NCBI RefSeq assembly: GCF_000297095.1
Contig: NZ_AEEA01000030.1
Location: 16,384-80,383, forward strand
From: Treponema primitia ZAS-1
GTDB lineage: Bacteria; Spirochaetota; Spirochaetia; Treponematales; Breznakiellaceae
DNA: 64,000 nt
Direction: 5' to 3'
Below are positions 25,410 to 33,289 of the stretch, piece after piece. The translations under genes and the position numbers were made by a program. Under the pieces are notes generated by a model. The model was not told the DNA's origin, did no database searches, and saw nothing but the letters and a program-made list of their open reading frames with translations. Within the stretch, counting starts at the first letter, position 1, and each line of letters begins with the position of its first letter.

Positions 25410-28073
25410 TCAGGCCATATCACGGATATAGGATTCCAGTTTGCCCGTCCGTTTCCGGGCATCCTCAAGCTTTAGTTTTTCTGCGGCAATCAGTTCCGCC
25501 GGGGCATTCTTCAGAAAATTTTCATTGGCCAATTTTGATTCCAGCCCCCCGATATATTTCAGGTCCTTTTCGATATCCTTGGTAAATTTCTGTTTGAGCT
25601 GGCCCAGATCCGCCGCTTCCGCAATATACACAAAGGCTTCAAATCCGGAGCCCACCACGGCGATAGATCCCTGGGGCCGGCTCCCCTCCCCTCCGGTTTG
25701 ATCGCCTTCCAGGTTTGCTATGCCCGCCAGGAGTTTTACGAGCTCTGCGTTTTCGCTGAGTATCCTCCCCTTGGCCTCTCCAAGCCGGACCAGGACCCGC
25801 ACTTTTTTCTCCGGACTTATGGTACATTCGCTGCGGAGCGTCCTGACCAGAACGACCAGTTCCTGCAAAAACACAAAGTCCGCCTCCGCCTTAGGATCGT
25901 ACTTTTTCTCATCGTACACCGGATAGGCGGCGTTGATAAGCTGTTCCTGCGCGGCGCTGCAAGTTGCGGCGTTAAGCTTACCGTAGATTTCCTCGGTAAC
26001 AAAGGGCAGCAGGGGATGGAGGAGCCGCAGCGATTGTGCGAGCACATCCAGGAGTACCGTAGTAGCCCGGTCCTTTTCAGTATCACTGCCGGATTTAAGG
26101 GAAAGCTTGGTGGCTTCCACATACCAGTCACAAAAATCGTTCCAGAAATATTCATAGGCCGTCTGAGCAGCATCGTTATAGCGGTAGGACAGAAATGCTT
26201 CGGTAAGGGTCTTAGCCGCGCCGTTAAGCCGGGAGTAAATCCACTTGTCCGCTGGAAGGAGGCTTGGACTTGCAACCAAATTCCGGCCTTCCAGGTTCAT
26301 CAGGATGTAGCGGCTGGCATTCCAGATTTTGTTGACGAATTTGGAACCCATCTTAAAGGATTCCTTGTCCACCAGCAGGTCCTGCCCCTGGGCGCACATA
26401 AAGGCCAGGGTAAACTTGAGGGCGTCGGCGCCGAACTCGTCCACCAGTTCCAGGGGGTCCAAGCCGTTCCCCAGGCTCTTGCTCATCTTCCGGCCCTGCT
26501 TGTCCCGGATAAGCCCGTGGATATAGATGTCCCGGAAGGGAACCCTGCCGGTAAACTCCAGCCCTGCCATGATCATCCGGGAAACCCAGAAGAAGATAAT
26601 GTCGTAGGCGGTTACCAATGCTGTGGTTGGATAAAAGGTTTTAAGATCCGCCGTATCTTCCGGCCATCCTAAGGTACTGAAGGGCCAGAGCCAGCTGGAA
26701 AACCAGGTATCCAGCACGTCCGGGTCCTGCTCAATATTTTTGGAACCGCAGTGGGGACAGACGGAAAGATCGGTCCGGGAAACGGCGGTTTTGCCGCAGT
26801 CCGCACAGTACCATGCGGGAATACGGTGGCCCCACCAAAGCTGGCGGCTTACACACCAGTCCCGGATATTTTCCATCCAATGCTGATAGGTGTTTTCCCA
26901 TTTTTTCGGGTAGAAGATTATCTCCCCCTGCCGCCATGCCGCCAGGGCTTTATCCGCCAGGGGCTTCATCCGCACAAACCACTGCTCCGAAAGGAAGGGC
27001 TCTATCACCGTATGACAGCGGTAACAGTGCCCCACCGCATGGGTGATATCTTCTTCTTTAATGTAAAAACCACCGGCCTTAAGGTCCTCCAGGACTACTT
27101 CCCGGGCTTTCTTAACCGGGAGGCCCCGGTATTTTTCCGGAACCGCATCATTGAGCTTCCCATCGGGGGTGAGGATATTGATCACCGGAAGTTCATGCCG
27201 CTTGGCCACTTCCCAGTCGTTTGGGTCATGGGCGGGGGTTATCTTCACCACCCCGGTACCAAACTCCCTATCCACATAGGTATCAAGGACCACAGGGATT
27301 TCCCGGCCCGTCAGGGGGAGAATCACCTTCTTTCCAGCCAACGCCGTATAACGCTCGTCCTCCGGGTGGACCGCCACGGCGGTGTCCCCCAGCATAGTCT
27401 CCGGCCGGGTGGTAGCCAGTTCCACAAATTTTCCCGCAGAATCTACAACCGGGTAGCGCAGGTGGTACATCTTACCCGGAGTATCCTCGTGGTCCACCTC
27501 GTCGTCCGACAGGGCAGTCCCGCAGGAGGGACACCAATTTACCAGATAATTCCCTTTATACAGAAGATCCCGCTCGTAGAGGGTAACAAAAACCTCCCGG
27601 ACCGCCTTAGACAGGCCTTCGTCCAGGGTAAACCGTTCCCGGGACCAGTCCACGCTGGCCCCTATCCGCTCTAACTGCCGGGAAATAATAGCGTGATGTT
27701 CGTTCTTAACCTTCCACGTCTCTTCGACAAACTTTTCCCGCCCCAGGTCGTGCCGACTCTGCCCCTTAGCCTTAAGCCGCCTTTCCACCACATTTTGGGT
27801 AGCGATCCCCGCATGATCCGTGCCTGGCACCCACAGGGTAGGCTCCTCCCGCATACGGTGGAAGCGGACGACGATGTCCTGGAGGGAATTATTCAGCCCA
27901 TGCCCCAGGTGAAGGACACCGGTAACGTTTGGGGGCGGGATGACCACCGTAAAGGGGGTCCCCTTCCCGTCCCCGGGGCGGGGTTTAAAAGCGCCGGTCT
28001 CCTGCCATTGGGCATAGATACGGTCTTCGAAGGATTTGGGATCAAAGGCTTTTTCTAGTTCAATTGCCCGCAT
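25410..28073 (-). CDS. valS: Valyl-tRNA synthetase
   Basis: 887 residues, class I aminoacyl-tRNA synthetase. The HIGH-type motif is HLGH at residues 55-58, after the signature PPPNVTGVLHLGH. The editing (CP1) domain has TTRPETMLGDTAVAVHPED and zinc-type Cys pairs (WCPSCGTALSDDE, CHRC-like VGHCYRCHT, WYCADCGKT with CPHCGS). KMSKS lies near residue 528 (GRKMSKSLGNG). An anticodon-binding domain and a C-terminal coiled-coil arm (QLKQKFTKDIEKDLKYIGGL) close the protein. GAGGAG precedes the ATG. Confidence 0.98.
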   Translation of the reverse strand: MRAIELEKAFDPKSFEDRIYAQWQETGAFKPRPGDGKGTPFTVVIPPPNVTGVLHLGHGLNNSLQDIVVRFHRMREEPTLWVPGTDHAGIATQNVVERRLKAKGQSRHDLGREKFVEETWKVKNEHHAIISRQLERIGASVDWSRERFTLDEGLSKAVREVFVTLYERDLLYKGNYLVNWCPSCGTALSDDEVDHEDTPGKMYHLRYPVVDSAGKFVELATTRPETMLGDTAVAVHPEDERYTALAGKKVILPLTGREIPVVLDTYVDREFGTGVVKITPAHDPNDWEVAKRHELPVINILTPDGKLNDAVPEKYRGLPVKKAREVVLEDLKAGGFYIKEEDITHAVGHCYRCHTVIEPFLSEQWFVRMKPLADKALAAWRQGEIIFYPKKWENTYQHWMENIRDWCVSRQLWWGHRIPAWYCADCGKTAVSRTDLSVCPHCGSKNIEQDPDVLDTWFSSWLWPFSTLGWPEDTADLKTFYPTTALVTAYDIIFFWVSRMIMAGLEFTGRVPFRDIYIHGLIRDKQGRKMSKSLGNGLDPLELVDEFGADALKFTLAFMCAQGQDLLVDKESFKMGSKFVNKIWNASRYILMNLEGRNLVASPSLLPADKWIYSRLNGAAKTLTEAFLSYRYNDAAQTAYEYFWNDFCDWYVEATKLSLKSGSDTEKDRATTVLLDVLAQSLRLLHPLLPFVTEEIYGKLNAATCSAAQEQLINAAYPVYDEKKYDPKAEADFVFLQELVVLVRTLRSECTISPEKKVRVLVRLGEAKGRILSENAELVKLLAGIANLEGDQTGGEGSRPQGSIAVVGSGFEAFVYIAEAADLGQLKQKFTKDIEKDLKYIGGLESKLANENFLKNAPAELIAAEKLKLEDARKRTGKLESYIRDMA

Positions 28074-28475
28074 TGCGTCTCCTCTGGGGGTTTATATAAT
28101 AGTATAAAAATGAGGTAAAGTATTCAACCGGGGGTTTGGACTATTTATCGGATTTATTGGCAAAGACGGGCGAGGGGAGGGGCATACCCGTCTTCATGTG
28201 CATGTAGAGTCTGTCTCCGCAGCCCCACTACGTGGGTCTACTACGACAGGGAATTCCATATACATGAAGCCAGGTATGCCCCTCCCCTCGCCCGCCGGTG
28301 TCACAGTCCTGGAATAAACAATTCTCCGGTTATCACATTGTACTTTAAACGGTGGGGGGATATATTTGCTACGGCTAATACCTTTTCAGGTACTCCTTAA
28401 CGTTATTTTGATTTGCTTGTAGGACAAGCACAGCTCCCTGGCAAATTCATCCAATTCAATAATCATTTTATCTTT
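28074..28475. other. Gene-free stretch upstream of valS
   Basis: Holds the presumed valS promoter (TATACT/TATTAT at about 28098-28110 on the minus strand), the 126-bp palindromic element at 28168-28293, and about 180 bp of AT-rich DNA with only short broken frames on the minus strand (longest near 28395-28465, about 26 codons). I see no convincing gene. Confidence 0.6.
28168..28293. repeat. 126-bp self-complementary element, copy A
   Basis: The outer arms, GGGCGAGGGGAGGGGCATAC plus one base at each side of the element, pair perfectly over 21 bp (28168-28188 with 28273-28293). A second helix uses TTCATGT/ACATGAA, and an inner hairpin is CCCAC-TAC-GTGGG. It is about 89% identical to the reverse complement of copy B at 29037-29162, and several differences are paired substitutions that keep the helices. 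Confidence 0.85.
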
Positions 28476-28970
28476 CTACGGTTTATTTCTACCAACAAAT
28501 TTTCCATTCCCCAATAAAAAGTCTATTGCTTTTTTGATATTTTTATCAATACTTTTTTCTGTTTTTAAGAATGAAATATATCTAATAATTTCATGTTGTC
28601 TGGAAGGGGGTAATCCGTCAAATACTATTTTTGCGTTACCGTTTTCTTCAAGAGCCTTTACAAATTCAGGGTGAGGAGTTATTTTCCTTTCACTTGAGTC
28701 AAATGTTATTGACAGTTTTATTGTTTCTCCAATTCTATCCGGTGAATTTTTCAGCATTGTTGTATTAATATATAATCGCCAATAACCTTTAAATTTCACC
28801 AATGTCTGTTTATACGGTTTATCATTTATATTCCCTTTAATAGGAATAGGCCCCTTTTCTTTCCCGGCCTGTTTAAATATGTCCTTTAAAATATTTTCCG
28901 GTACAAATACAAATGGATTTATCCCAATCATATCAATATCTGCTTTAAATTTGTGTATTGTTAACGCCAT
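28476..28970 (-). CDS. DUF1905 / YdeI (OmdA-like) domain protein
   Basis: 164 residues. The first 100 match DUF1905 (PFVFVPENILKDIF, IPIKGNINDKPYKQTLVKFKGYWRLYIN), a small beta-barrel domain. The C-terminal part resembles the YdeI/OmdA bacteriocin-protection domain (ALEENGNAKIVFDGLPPSRQHEIIRYISFLKT). The cellular role of this fusion is poorly defined. The gene is clearly AT-richer than valS and the dehydrogenase gene beside it, and it is flanked on both sides by inverted copies of the 126-bp palindromic element. Both points suggest acquired DNA. Confidence 0.82.
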   Translation of the reverse strand: MALTIHKFKADIDMIGINPFVFVPENILKDIFKQAGKEKGPIPIKGNINDKPYKQTLVKFKGYWRLYINTTMLKNSPDRIGETIKLSITFDSSERKITPHPEFVKALEENGNAKIVFDGLPPSRQHEIIRYISFLKTEKSIDKNIKKAIDFLLGNGKFVGRNKP

Positions 28971-29036
28971 ATCCTACTCCACCCCGGTATGTGAACCCAG
29001 CCTAGGGAAGCTCCTTCTTCGTCCTGTAACACAGGC

Positions 29037-29162
29037 GGGCGTGGGGAGGGGCATACCCGGCTTCATGTATATGGAATTCCCCGCTGTAGTAGACCCGCGC
29101 AGCGGGGCTGCGGAAGCGGACTCTACATGCACATGAAGACGGGTATGTCCTTCCCCACGCCC
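29037..29162. repeat. 126-bp self-complementary element, copy B (inverted)
   Basis: Same length and order as copy A but in opposite orientation, on the other side of the DUF1905 gene. The outer stem is GGGCGTGGGGAGGGGCATAC paired with its near-complement ending at 29162; two differences are G-U compatible. The A-to-T change five bases from each end and the G/C changes in the inner hairpin (CCCGC/GCGGG) are compensatory relative to copy A. Confidence 0.85.
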
Positions 29163-29213
29163 GTATATGCGACAAGTCCGAAAAAAAGCTAAAGCTTCAC
29201 CGGGGCTACGTCC

Positions 29214-30323
29214 TTAGAAATTGAAGGCATAAGCATCAAGCTTATACTCTTCCTTCAACTGTTTTACCGTTTTCTTGAGACTCTCGTTCAAAGGAACGCC
29301 CTTTTCCTTTCTGTCCAGCCAGGCTAGATATTCCTTCTCTCCCGCAGTGTAGATCCGGTCATGGCCGGGCATTTTTCTCGAAGCCCGCAGATCCCGCAAA
29401 ATATCGCCGACCGTCTTTTTGAAGGCGTCAAGTTCCGTAAAGGCGTTTATGTCTATGGCAATAAAGAAATGCCCAAGATGATAGGGAACCTTCTTACCAT
29501 TTGAGTCTATGCCGCTCAGGGCCTTTAAGAAGGCCCCTTGCTGCAGGGCGGCGGAGAGGATCTCCACCACCGTGGCGTAGCCATAACCCTTGTACCCGGC
29601 GGTATCATCCCCCAGTCCGCCCAGGGGCGCCAAGGCGTAGGTCCCCTTGGTCAGCCCGTCCAGGGCCTTGGCAGGATCGGTTTCGCTGTTGCCCTGGTTA
29701 TCAATAACCCAGCCTTGAGGCATTTTTTTACCTATCCTATCGTAATGTTCAATTTTCCCCCGCTGGGAAACCGAGGTGGCGCAATCAAGCACAAAGGGGA
29801 AGTCTTCATCCGAGGGAATTCCCACGGTTAAAGGGTTTGTCCCCAGCATATTTTCAACACCAAAGGTGGGAGCTATGGAAGGCCGGGCGTTGGTACCGGT
29901 AATGCCTATCATCCCCGCCTTGGTCGCCATGGTGGCGTAGTACCCCGCAATGCCGTAATGGGTGGAATTTCTCGCCACCACCATACCCATGCCGTACTTT
30001 TTCGCCTTATCAATGGCCATCTGCATGGCTTTCTTCCCAACCACCTGGCCCATACCGTCATGGCCGTCCACCACCGCCGTGGCAAGACCGTCCTTTACCA
30101 CCTCAAAATTGGTAAGCGGAAACTGGATGCCCTCCTTGATCCGGTCTATATAGATAGGCTTAAACCGCCCTACCCCGTGGGAATCGATGCCCCGCTTATC
30201 GGACTCGATCAACACCTCCGCACAGACCGCCGCATCAGCAGCCGGCACGCCGACTTTTACGAAGACATCCTTCATAAAAGCCTCCATCTTGTCAAAACTC
30301 TCGTAAACCGTATTCTGAGCCAT
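29214..30323 (-). CDS. Malate/L-lactate dehydrogenase family (Ldh2/YlbC) oxidoreductase
   Basis: 369 residues. The fold is the non-Rossmann NAD(P)-dependent Ldh2 family: ADAAVCAEVLIESDKRGIDSHGVGRF (catalytic His), RNSTHYGIAGYYATMATKAGMIGIT, NPLTVGIPSDEDFPFVLDCATS and GYKGYGYATVVEILSAAL. Members reduce malate, 2-ketoglutarate-type acids, sulfolactate or ureidoglycolate; the substrate here cannot be told. GGAGG lies five bases before the ATG, and a strong terminator hairpin lies just before that, so expression should depend on read-through from upstream. Its upstream neighbour encodes a GlpP antiterminator. Confidence 0.9.
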   Translation of the reverse strand: MAQNTVYESFDKMEAFMKDVFVKVGVPAADAAVCAEVLIESDKRGIDSHGVGRFKPIYIDRIKEGIQFPLTNFEVVKDGLATAVVDGHDGMGQVVGKKAMQMAIDKAKKYGMGMVVARNSTHYGIAGYYATMATKAGMIGITGTNARPSIAPTFGVENMLGTNPLTVGIPSDEDFPFVLDCATSVSQRGKIEHYDRIGKKMPQGWVIDNQGNSETDPAKALDGLTKGTYALAPLGGLGDDTAGYKGYGYATVVEILSAALQQGAFLKALSGIDSNGKKVPYHLGHFFIAIDINAFTELDAFKKTVGDILRDLRASRKMPGHDRIYTAGEKEYLAWLDRKEKGVPLNESLKKTVKQLKEEYKLDAYAFNF

Positions 30324-30341
30324 ACAAACCTCCGGTTAAAG

Positions 30342-30390
30342 AAAAAAAAGAGCACAACAAAATAACCATCCGGCTATTTTGCTGTGCTCT
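30342..30390 (-). terminator. Terminator hairpin in the leader of the Ldh2-type gene
   Basis: On the minus strand a 16-bp stem (AGAGCACAGCAAAATA paired with UAUUUUGUUGUGCUCU, one G-U) and a 10-base loop are followed by eight T. Only eight bases separate the T-run from GGAGG, so there is no room for a promoter after it. A competing seven-base helix is possible between TTTGCTG (30406-30400) and CAGCAAA (30384-30378) in the 5' arm. It looks like an attenuator. Confidence 0.8.
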
Positions 30391-30507
30391 TTATCTCTTC
30401 AGCAAATTAGATACCTAAAGAATTAGGAATAGGTGGCCCGCTTTTACACAAACCTTTTTATACCATACTACTTGGGCAGCAAAAAATCAAGACGATTATC
30501 CGGAGAA

Positions 30508-31131
30508 TCAGCAATTCCTCATTCCTTGGAGGAGTTCCGGATTTGATGTGGAAACCGCAATTGCCCCGGCTTTCAGGGCGTTCTGTATATCCTCCGTATC
30601 CGAAATAAGCCCCCCGGCGATGACGGGCTTTTTCGTGATATGGGCGATCTTGTTTATAATCTTTGGCATTACCCCGGGGAGAATTTCCACCGCATCGGCG
30701 TGGTCCAGGGGAAACTGTTTTTCGATATTAAGGAGGGCCATGGAATCGAGGACAAAAAAACGCTGAATGGTCAGAAAGCCCAGAAGCTTAGCATGTTTAA
30801 TCAAATTGGCCTTGGTGGAAAGAATGCCATCCGCCCGGGTATTTTCCCAGAGGAAATCTACGGCGATCTCCCGGGCGGACAATCCTTCTATAAGATCAAG
30901 ATGGACCATGGCGATTTTTCCCGCATCTTTTATCCTGGCCACCGTAGCGGGAATACTAAGGATATCCCCAAAGAGGATAAAAACAATATCACTGGTGGTT
31001 TCAAGCTGCTGTTCCAGCGCCTCCGCAGATTTCACTGCGGATATCACCGGAGTTTTTTGCAGCAAAGCAAAAAACTCTTCCGGCGCCAGGACGCGCCGTT
31101 TTTTAACCAGAATAGTTTTCATATTCGTCAC
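30508..31131 (-). CDS. glpP: GlpP family glycerol-3-phosphate-responsive antiterminator
   Basis: 207 residues from a GTG at 31131, set by GGTGG seven bases upstream; an ATG at 31122 is the alternative. Family features are the TIM-barrel-like fold with MVHLDLIEGLSAREIAVDFL, DGILSTKANLIKHAKLLGFLTIQRFFVLDS, ADAVEILPGVMPK and PVIAGGLISDTEDIQNALKAGAIAVSTS. In Bacillus, GlpP with glycerol-3-phosphate prevents termination in the glpD leader. No glycerol genes lie in this window; the nearest leader terminator is that of the downstream dehydrogenase gene. Confidence 0.9.
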   Translation of the reverse strand: MTNMKTILVKKRRVLAPEEFFALLQKTPVISAVKSAEALEQQLETTSDIVFILFGDILSIPATVARIKDAGKIAMVHLDLIEGLSAREIAVDFLWENTRADGILSTKANLIKHAKLLGFLTIQRFFVLDSMALLNIEKQFPLDHADAVEILPGVMPKIINKIAHITKKPVIAGGLISDTEDIQNALKAGAIAVSTSNPELLQGMRNC

Positions 31132-31191
31132 ATGATCCCACCTAACATGTTCCCTGTCAACGCGCAGGGACAAAAAAGTATACCGAGGCCC

Positions 31192-32070
31192 CTATGACGA
31201 TACCTGCAGGGCGTTTTCAATGGCGTCAATTAACCCGTCCGGCGTTGATGCCCCGGCGCAGAGCCCCAGGGTGTTATAGGCGCCTAGCCCGTCGGGAATA
31301 TCTGCGGCATTCTCAACCAACCACGCCGGCTTGCCCCTGCCCTGGGCATCCTCGAATGACTGGGCTATGGCCAGGAGCCGTCTGGTATTGGCCGAGTCGC
31401 TGCCCCCGGCTACAATGACCGCGTCGACCTGGGCGCAGAGCTCCCGCAGGCTGTCCTGACGGTCCCTGGTGGCGCGGCAAATAGTATTTATAATACGCAG
31501 ATCCGGAAACAGTTTTCCTATCTCCGCCCCAATAGCGGCATACTCAGCTTCGGAAATAGTGGTCTGTCCTATCAGAGCGGTCCTGGCTTCCGGCTCCCGG
31601 GCGAAAAGTTTTTCCGCCGCCTCTCTGGCCTCCGGGGGGGTCCCCAGGATGATACAGTCCGGAGCGTAGCCCTGGATGCCGATTATCTCCGCATGCCGCC
31701 GCTCCCCGGCCAGGAAAACCCGGTACCCATCCCCGCACAGAGAACGGGCCTTTAACTGACTGGCTTTAACCTTAGGGCAGGTAGCGTCGATAAGTGTTGC
31801 CCGCCGCTTTGTAAGCGCCGTCTCAAGGCCGGGGGTAATACCATGGGCGCGGATGATAACCGAAGAAGCGCTAAGATCCTCCGGAAGATGATCTTCCTCC
31901 AGAACCTCAAGGCCCCGTTTTTTAAGATCTTCCATTGCCTGGGGATTGTGAATCAGGGGACCCATGGCATATACGGCGGCGGCGGCTTGTAACAGCGCCG
32001 TATCCGCCATATCCATGGCCCGGCGCACCCCCATACAAAAACCAAGTACGCGGGCGCGAATTACCTTCAT
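31192..32070 (-). CDS. ispH: 4-hydroxy-3-methylbut-2-enyl diphosphate reductase
   Basis: 292 residues, the last step of the MEP isoprenoid pathway. The 4Fe-4S ligands are in LGFCMGVRRAMD, DATCPKVKASQ and NTICRATRDRQ. Substrate-phosphate residues are in IIRAHGI, AERRHAEIIGIQGY (with the catalytic Glu), GGSDSANTRRL and CAGASTPDGLID. It begins 4 bp after secF, so it is in the sec operon. Confidence 0.95.
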   Translation of the reverse strand: MKVIRARVLGFCMGVRRAMDMADTALLQAAAAVYAMGPLIHNPQAMEDLKKRGLEVLEEDHLPEDLSASSVIIRAHGITPGLETALTKRRATLIDATCPKVKASQLKARSLCGDGYRVFLAGERRHAEIIGIQGYAPDCIILGTPPEAREAAEKLFAREPEARTALIGQTTISEAEYAAIGAEIGKLFPDLRIINTICRATRDRQDSLRELCAQVDAVIVAGGSDSANTRRLLAIAQSFEDAQGRGKPAWLVENAADIPDGLGAYNTLGLCAGASTPDGLIDAIENALQVSS

Positions 32071-32074
32071 TGCT

Positions 32075-33289
32075 CTATGCGGAGGGCGCTAAAACAAATT
32101 TTTTCTTGGACCGCTTTGTCACCTGAACATCCCACCAATTGACAAACCCGGAGGCGACAAAAATGGTGGAATATACACCGGAAATCATACCCACCAGGAG
32201 CGCCAGGGCAAAGTCTTTCATGGACCCGGTGGTGAATATAAAGAGGGACAAAACCGCCAACATGGTGGTTACGGTGGTAATAATGGTGCGGCTCAGGGTT
32301 TCTGTTAAGGCCCGGTCCAGGATATTTACAAATTTGTCATCCGGATAAATGCGCCTAGTTTCCCTGATACGGTCAAAGATAACGATAGTATCGTTGATGG
32401 AATACCCAAGGATGGTCAGAATCGCAGCAATCGTGGTGGTGTTAAATTCCATCCGGGTCCAGGTAACAAAGGAGACGATAATAAGCGCATCATGGGCAAT
32501 TGCAAGGACCGCGCCGACGGCGAACTGAGGCTTAAATCGTATGGAAGCGTAGATAAGGATGAGCAGCAGCGTAAGACCCATAAGGAGACCCGCCTGATCC
32601 GAAAGCTGCTTGGAGAACCGGGAACCCACATAGTCCGACCGGGTTACCGCCACACCGCCGGTTCCAAAGACCGTTTCCAGGCTGCTTATGATCTTCTCCG
32701 CAGGAATACCCTGACCGCCGTCAATTTCGCTGTCCTCCATGCGGACCATGAAACGCCGCTCGCTGTCTGCACCCAGAACCTGAACCGAAACAGTCCCAAG
32801 GGGAGACAATGCGCCCCGGACATCCTCTATCGCAATTTCCGGCAGATTATCGGGAAGATAGTGCAGTACATAGGGATCCGAACCAAGCACGGGGTTTCCC
32901 TGGGCGCTCTGGACCAGCTGCTGGGTAACGGCAGCGCCGCTGGTAGAATTGTCCACCCCAATGCCGTCCACCCGGGCCAAAGCGGCGCTTAAGTCGCCGA
33001 TGGTCTGATAGTTGGCAAAGGGGAAACTATGGGTTACCCCTTCAACTCCCACGCCGGAGATGACAACGTAGAGGCCATTCCGATCCATAGAAACAGCAGC
33101 GTTACCCCTGCCGCTATAGGTCAAGCTAAGAGCCGTGGGAGCAAACTGCACTTCCTGAATAAGACCGGCTTGAAAATCGACCCCCAGGTTAAAACCCTTG
33201 ATGGCATAGGAGATAATCCCCGCTGCGATCAACAACACGGAGAGGATCGCCGCAGGAATAAACAACTTGGAAAAACGAATGATCTTCAT
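32075..33289 (-). CDS. secF: Protein translocase subunit SecF
   Basis: 404 residues with six transmembrane helices. The first helix leads into KGFNLGVDFQAGLIQEV (a D-F-x-G-G/A SecF signature), and ILTILGYSINDTIVIFDRIRETRR is the diagnostic helix 4-5 segment. A longer periplasmic P1 region than in E. coli SecF (about residues 50-215) is present. The start overlaps the secD stop by one base. With SecD and YajC it uses the proton-motive force to complete export through SecYEG. Confidence 0.96.
   Translation of the reverse strand: MKIIRFSKLFIPAAILSVLLIAAGIISYAIKGFNLGVDFQAGLIQEVQFAPTALSLTYSGRGNAAVSMDRNGLYVVISGVGVEGVTHSFPFANYQTIGDLSAALARVDGIGVDNSTSGAAVTQQLVQSAQGNPVLGSDPYVLHYLPDNLPEIAIEDVRGALSPLGTVSVQVLGADSERRFMVRMEDSEIDGGQGIPAEKIISSLETVFGTGGVAVTRSDYVGSRFSKQLSDQAGLLMGLTLLLILIYASIRFKPQFAVGAVLAIAHDALIIVSFVTWTRMEFNTTTIAAILTILGYSINDTIVIFDRIRETRRIYPDDKFVNILDRALTETLSRTIITTVTTMLAVLSLFIFTTGSMKDFALALLVGMISGVYSTIFVASGFVNWWDVQVTKRSKKKFVLAPSA

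Noticed and set aside
28168..28293. Reading the palindromic element as an ordinary intrinsic terminator
   Set aside because: It is far longer than a terminator, lacks a T-run, lies upstream of valS and has an inverted copy about 870 bp away.
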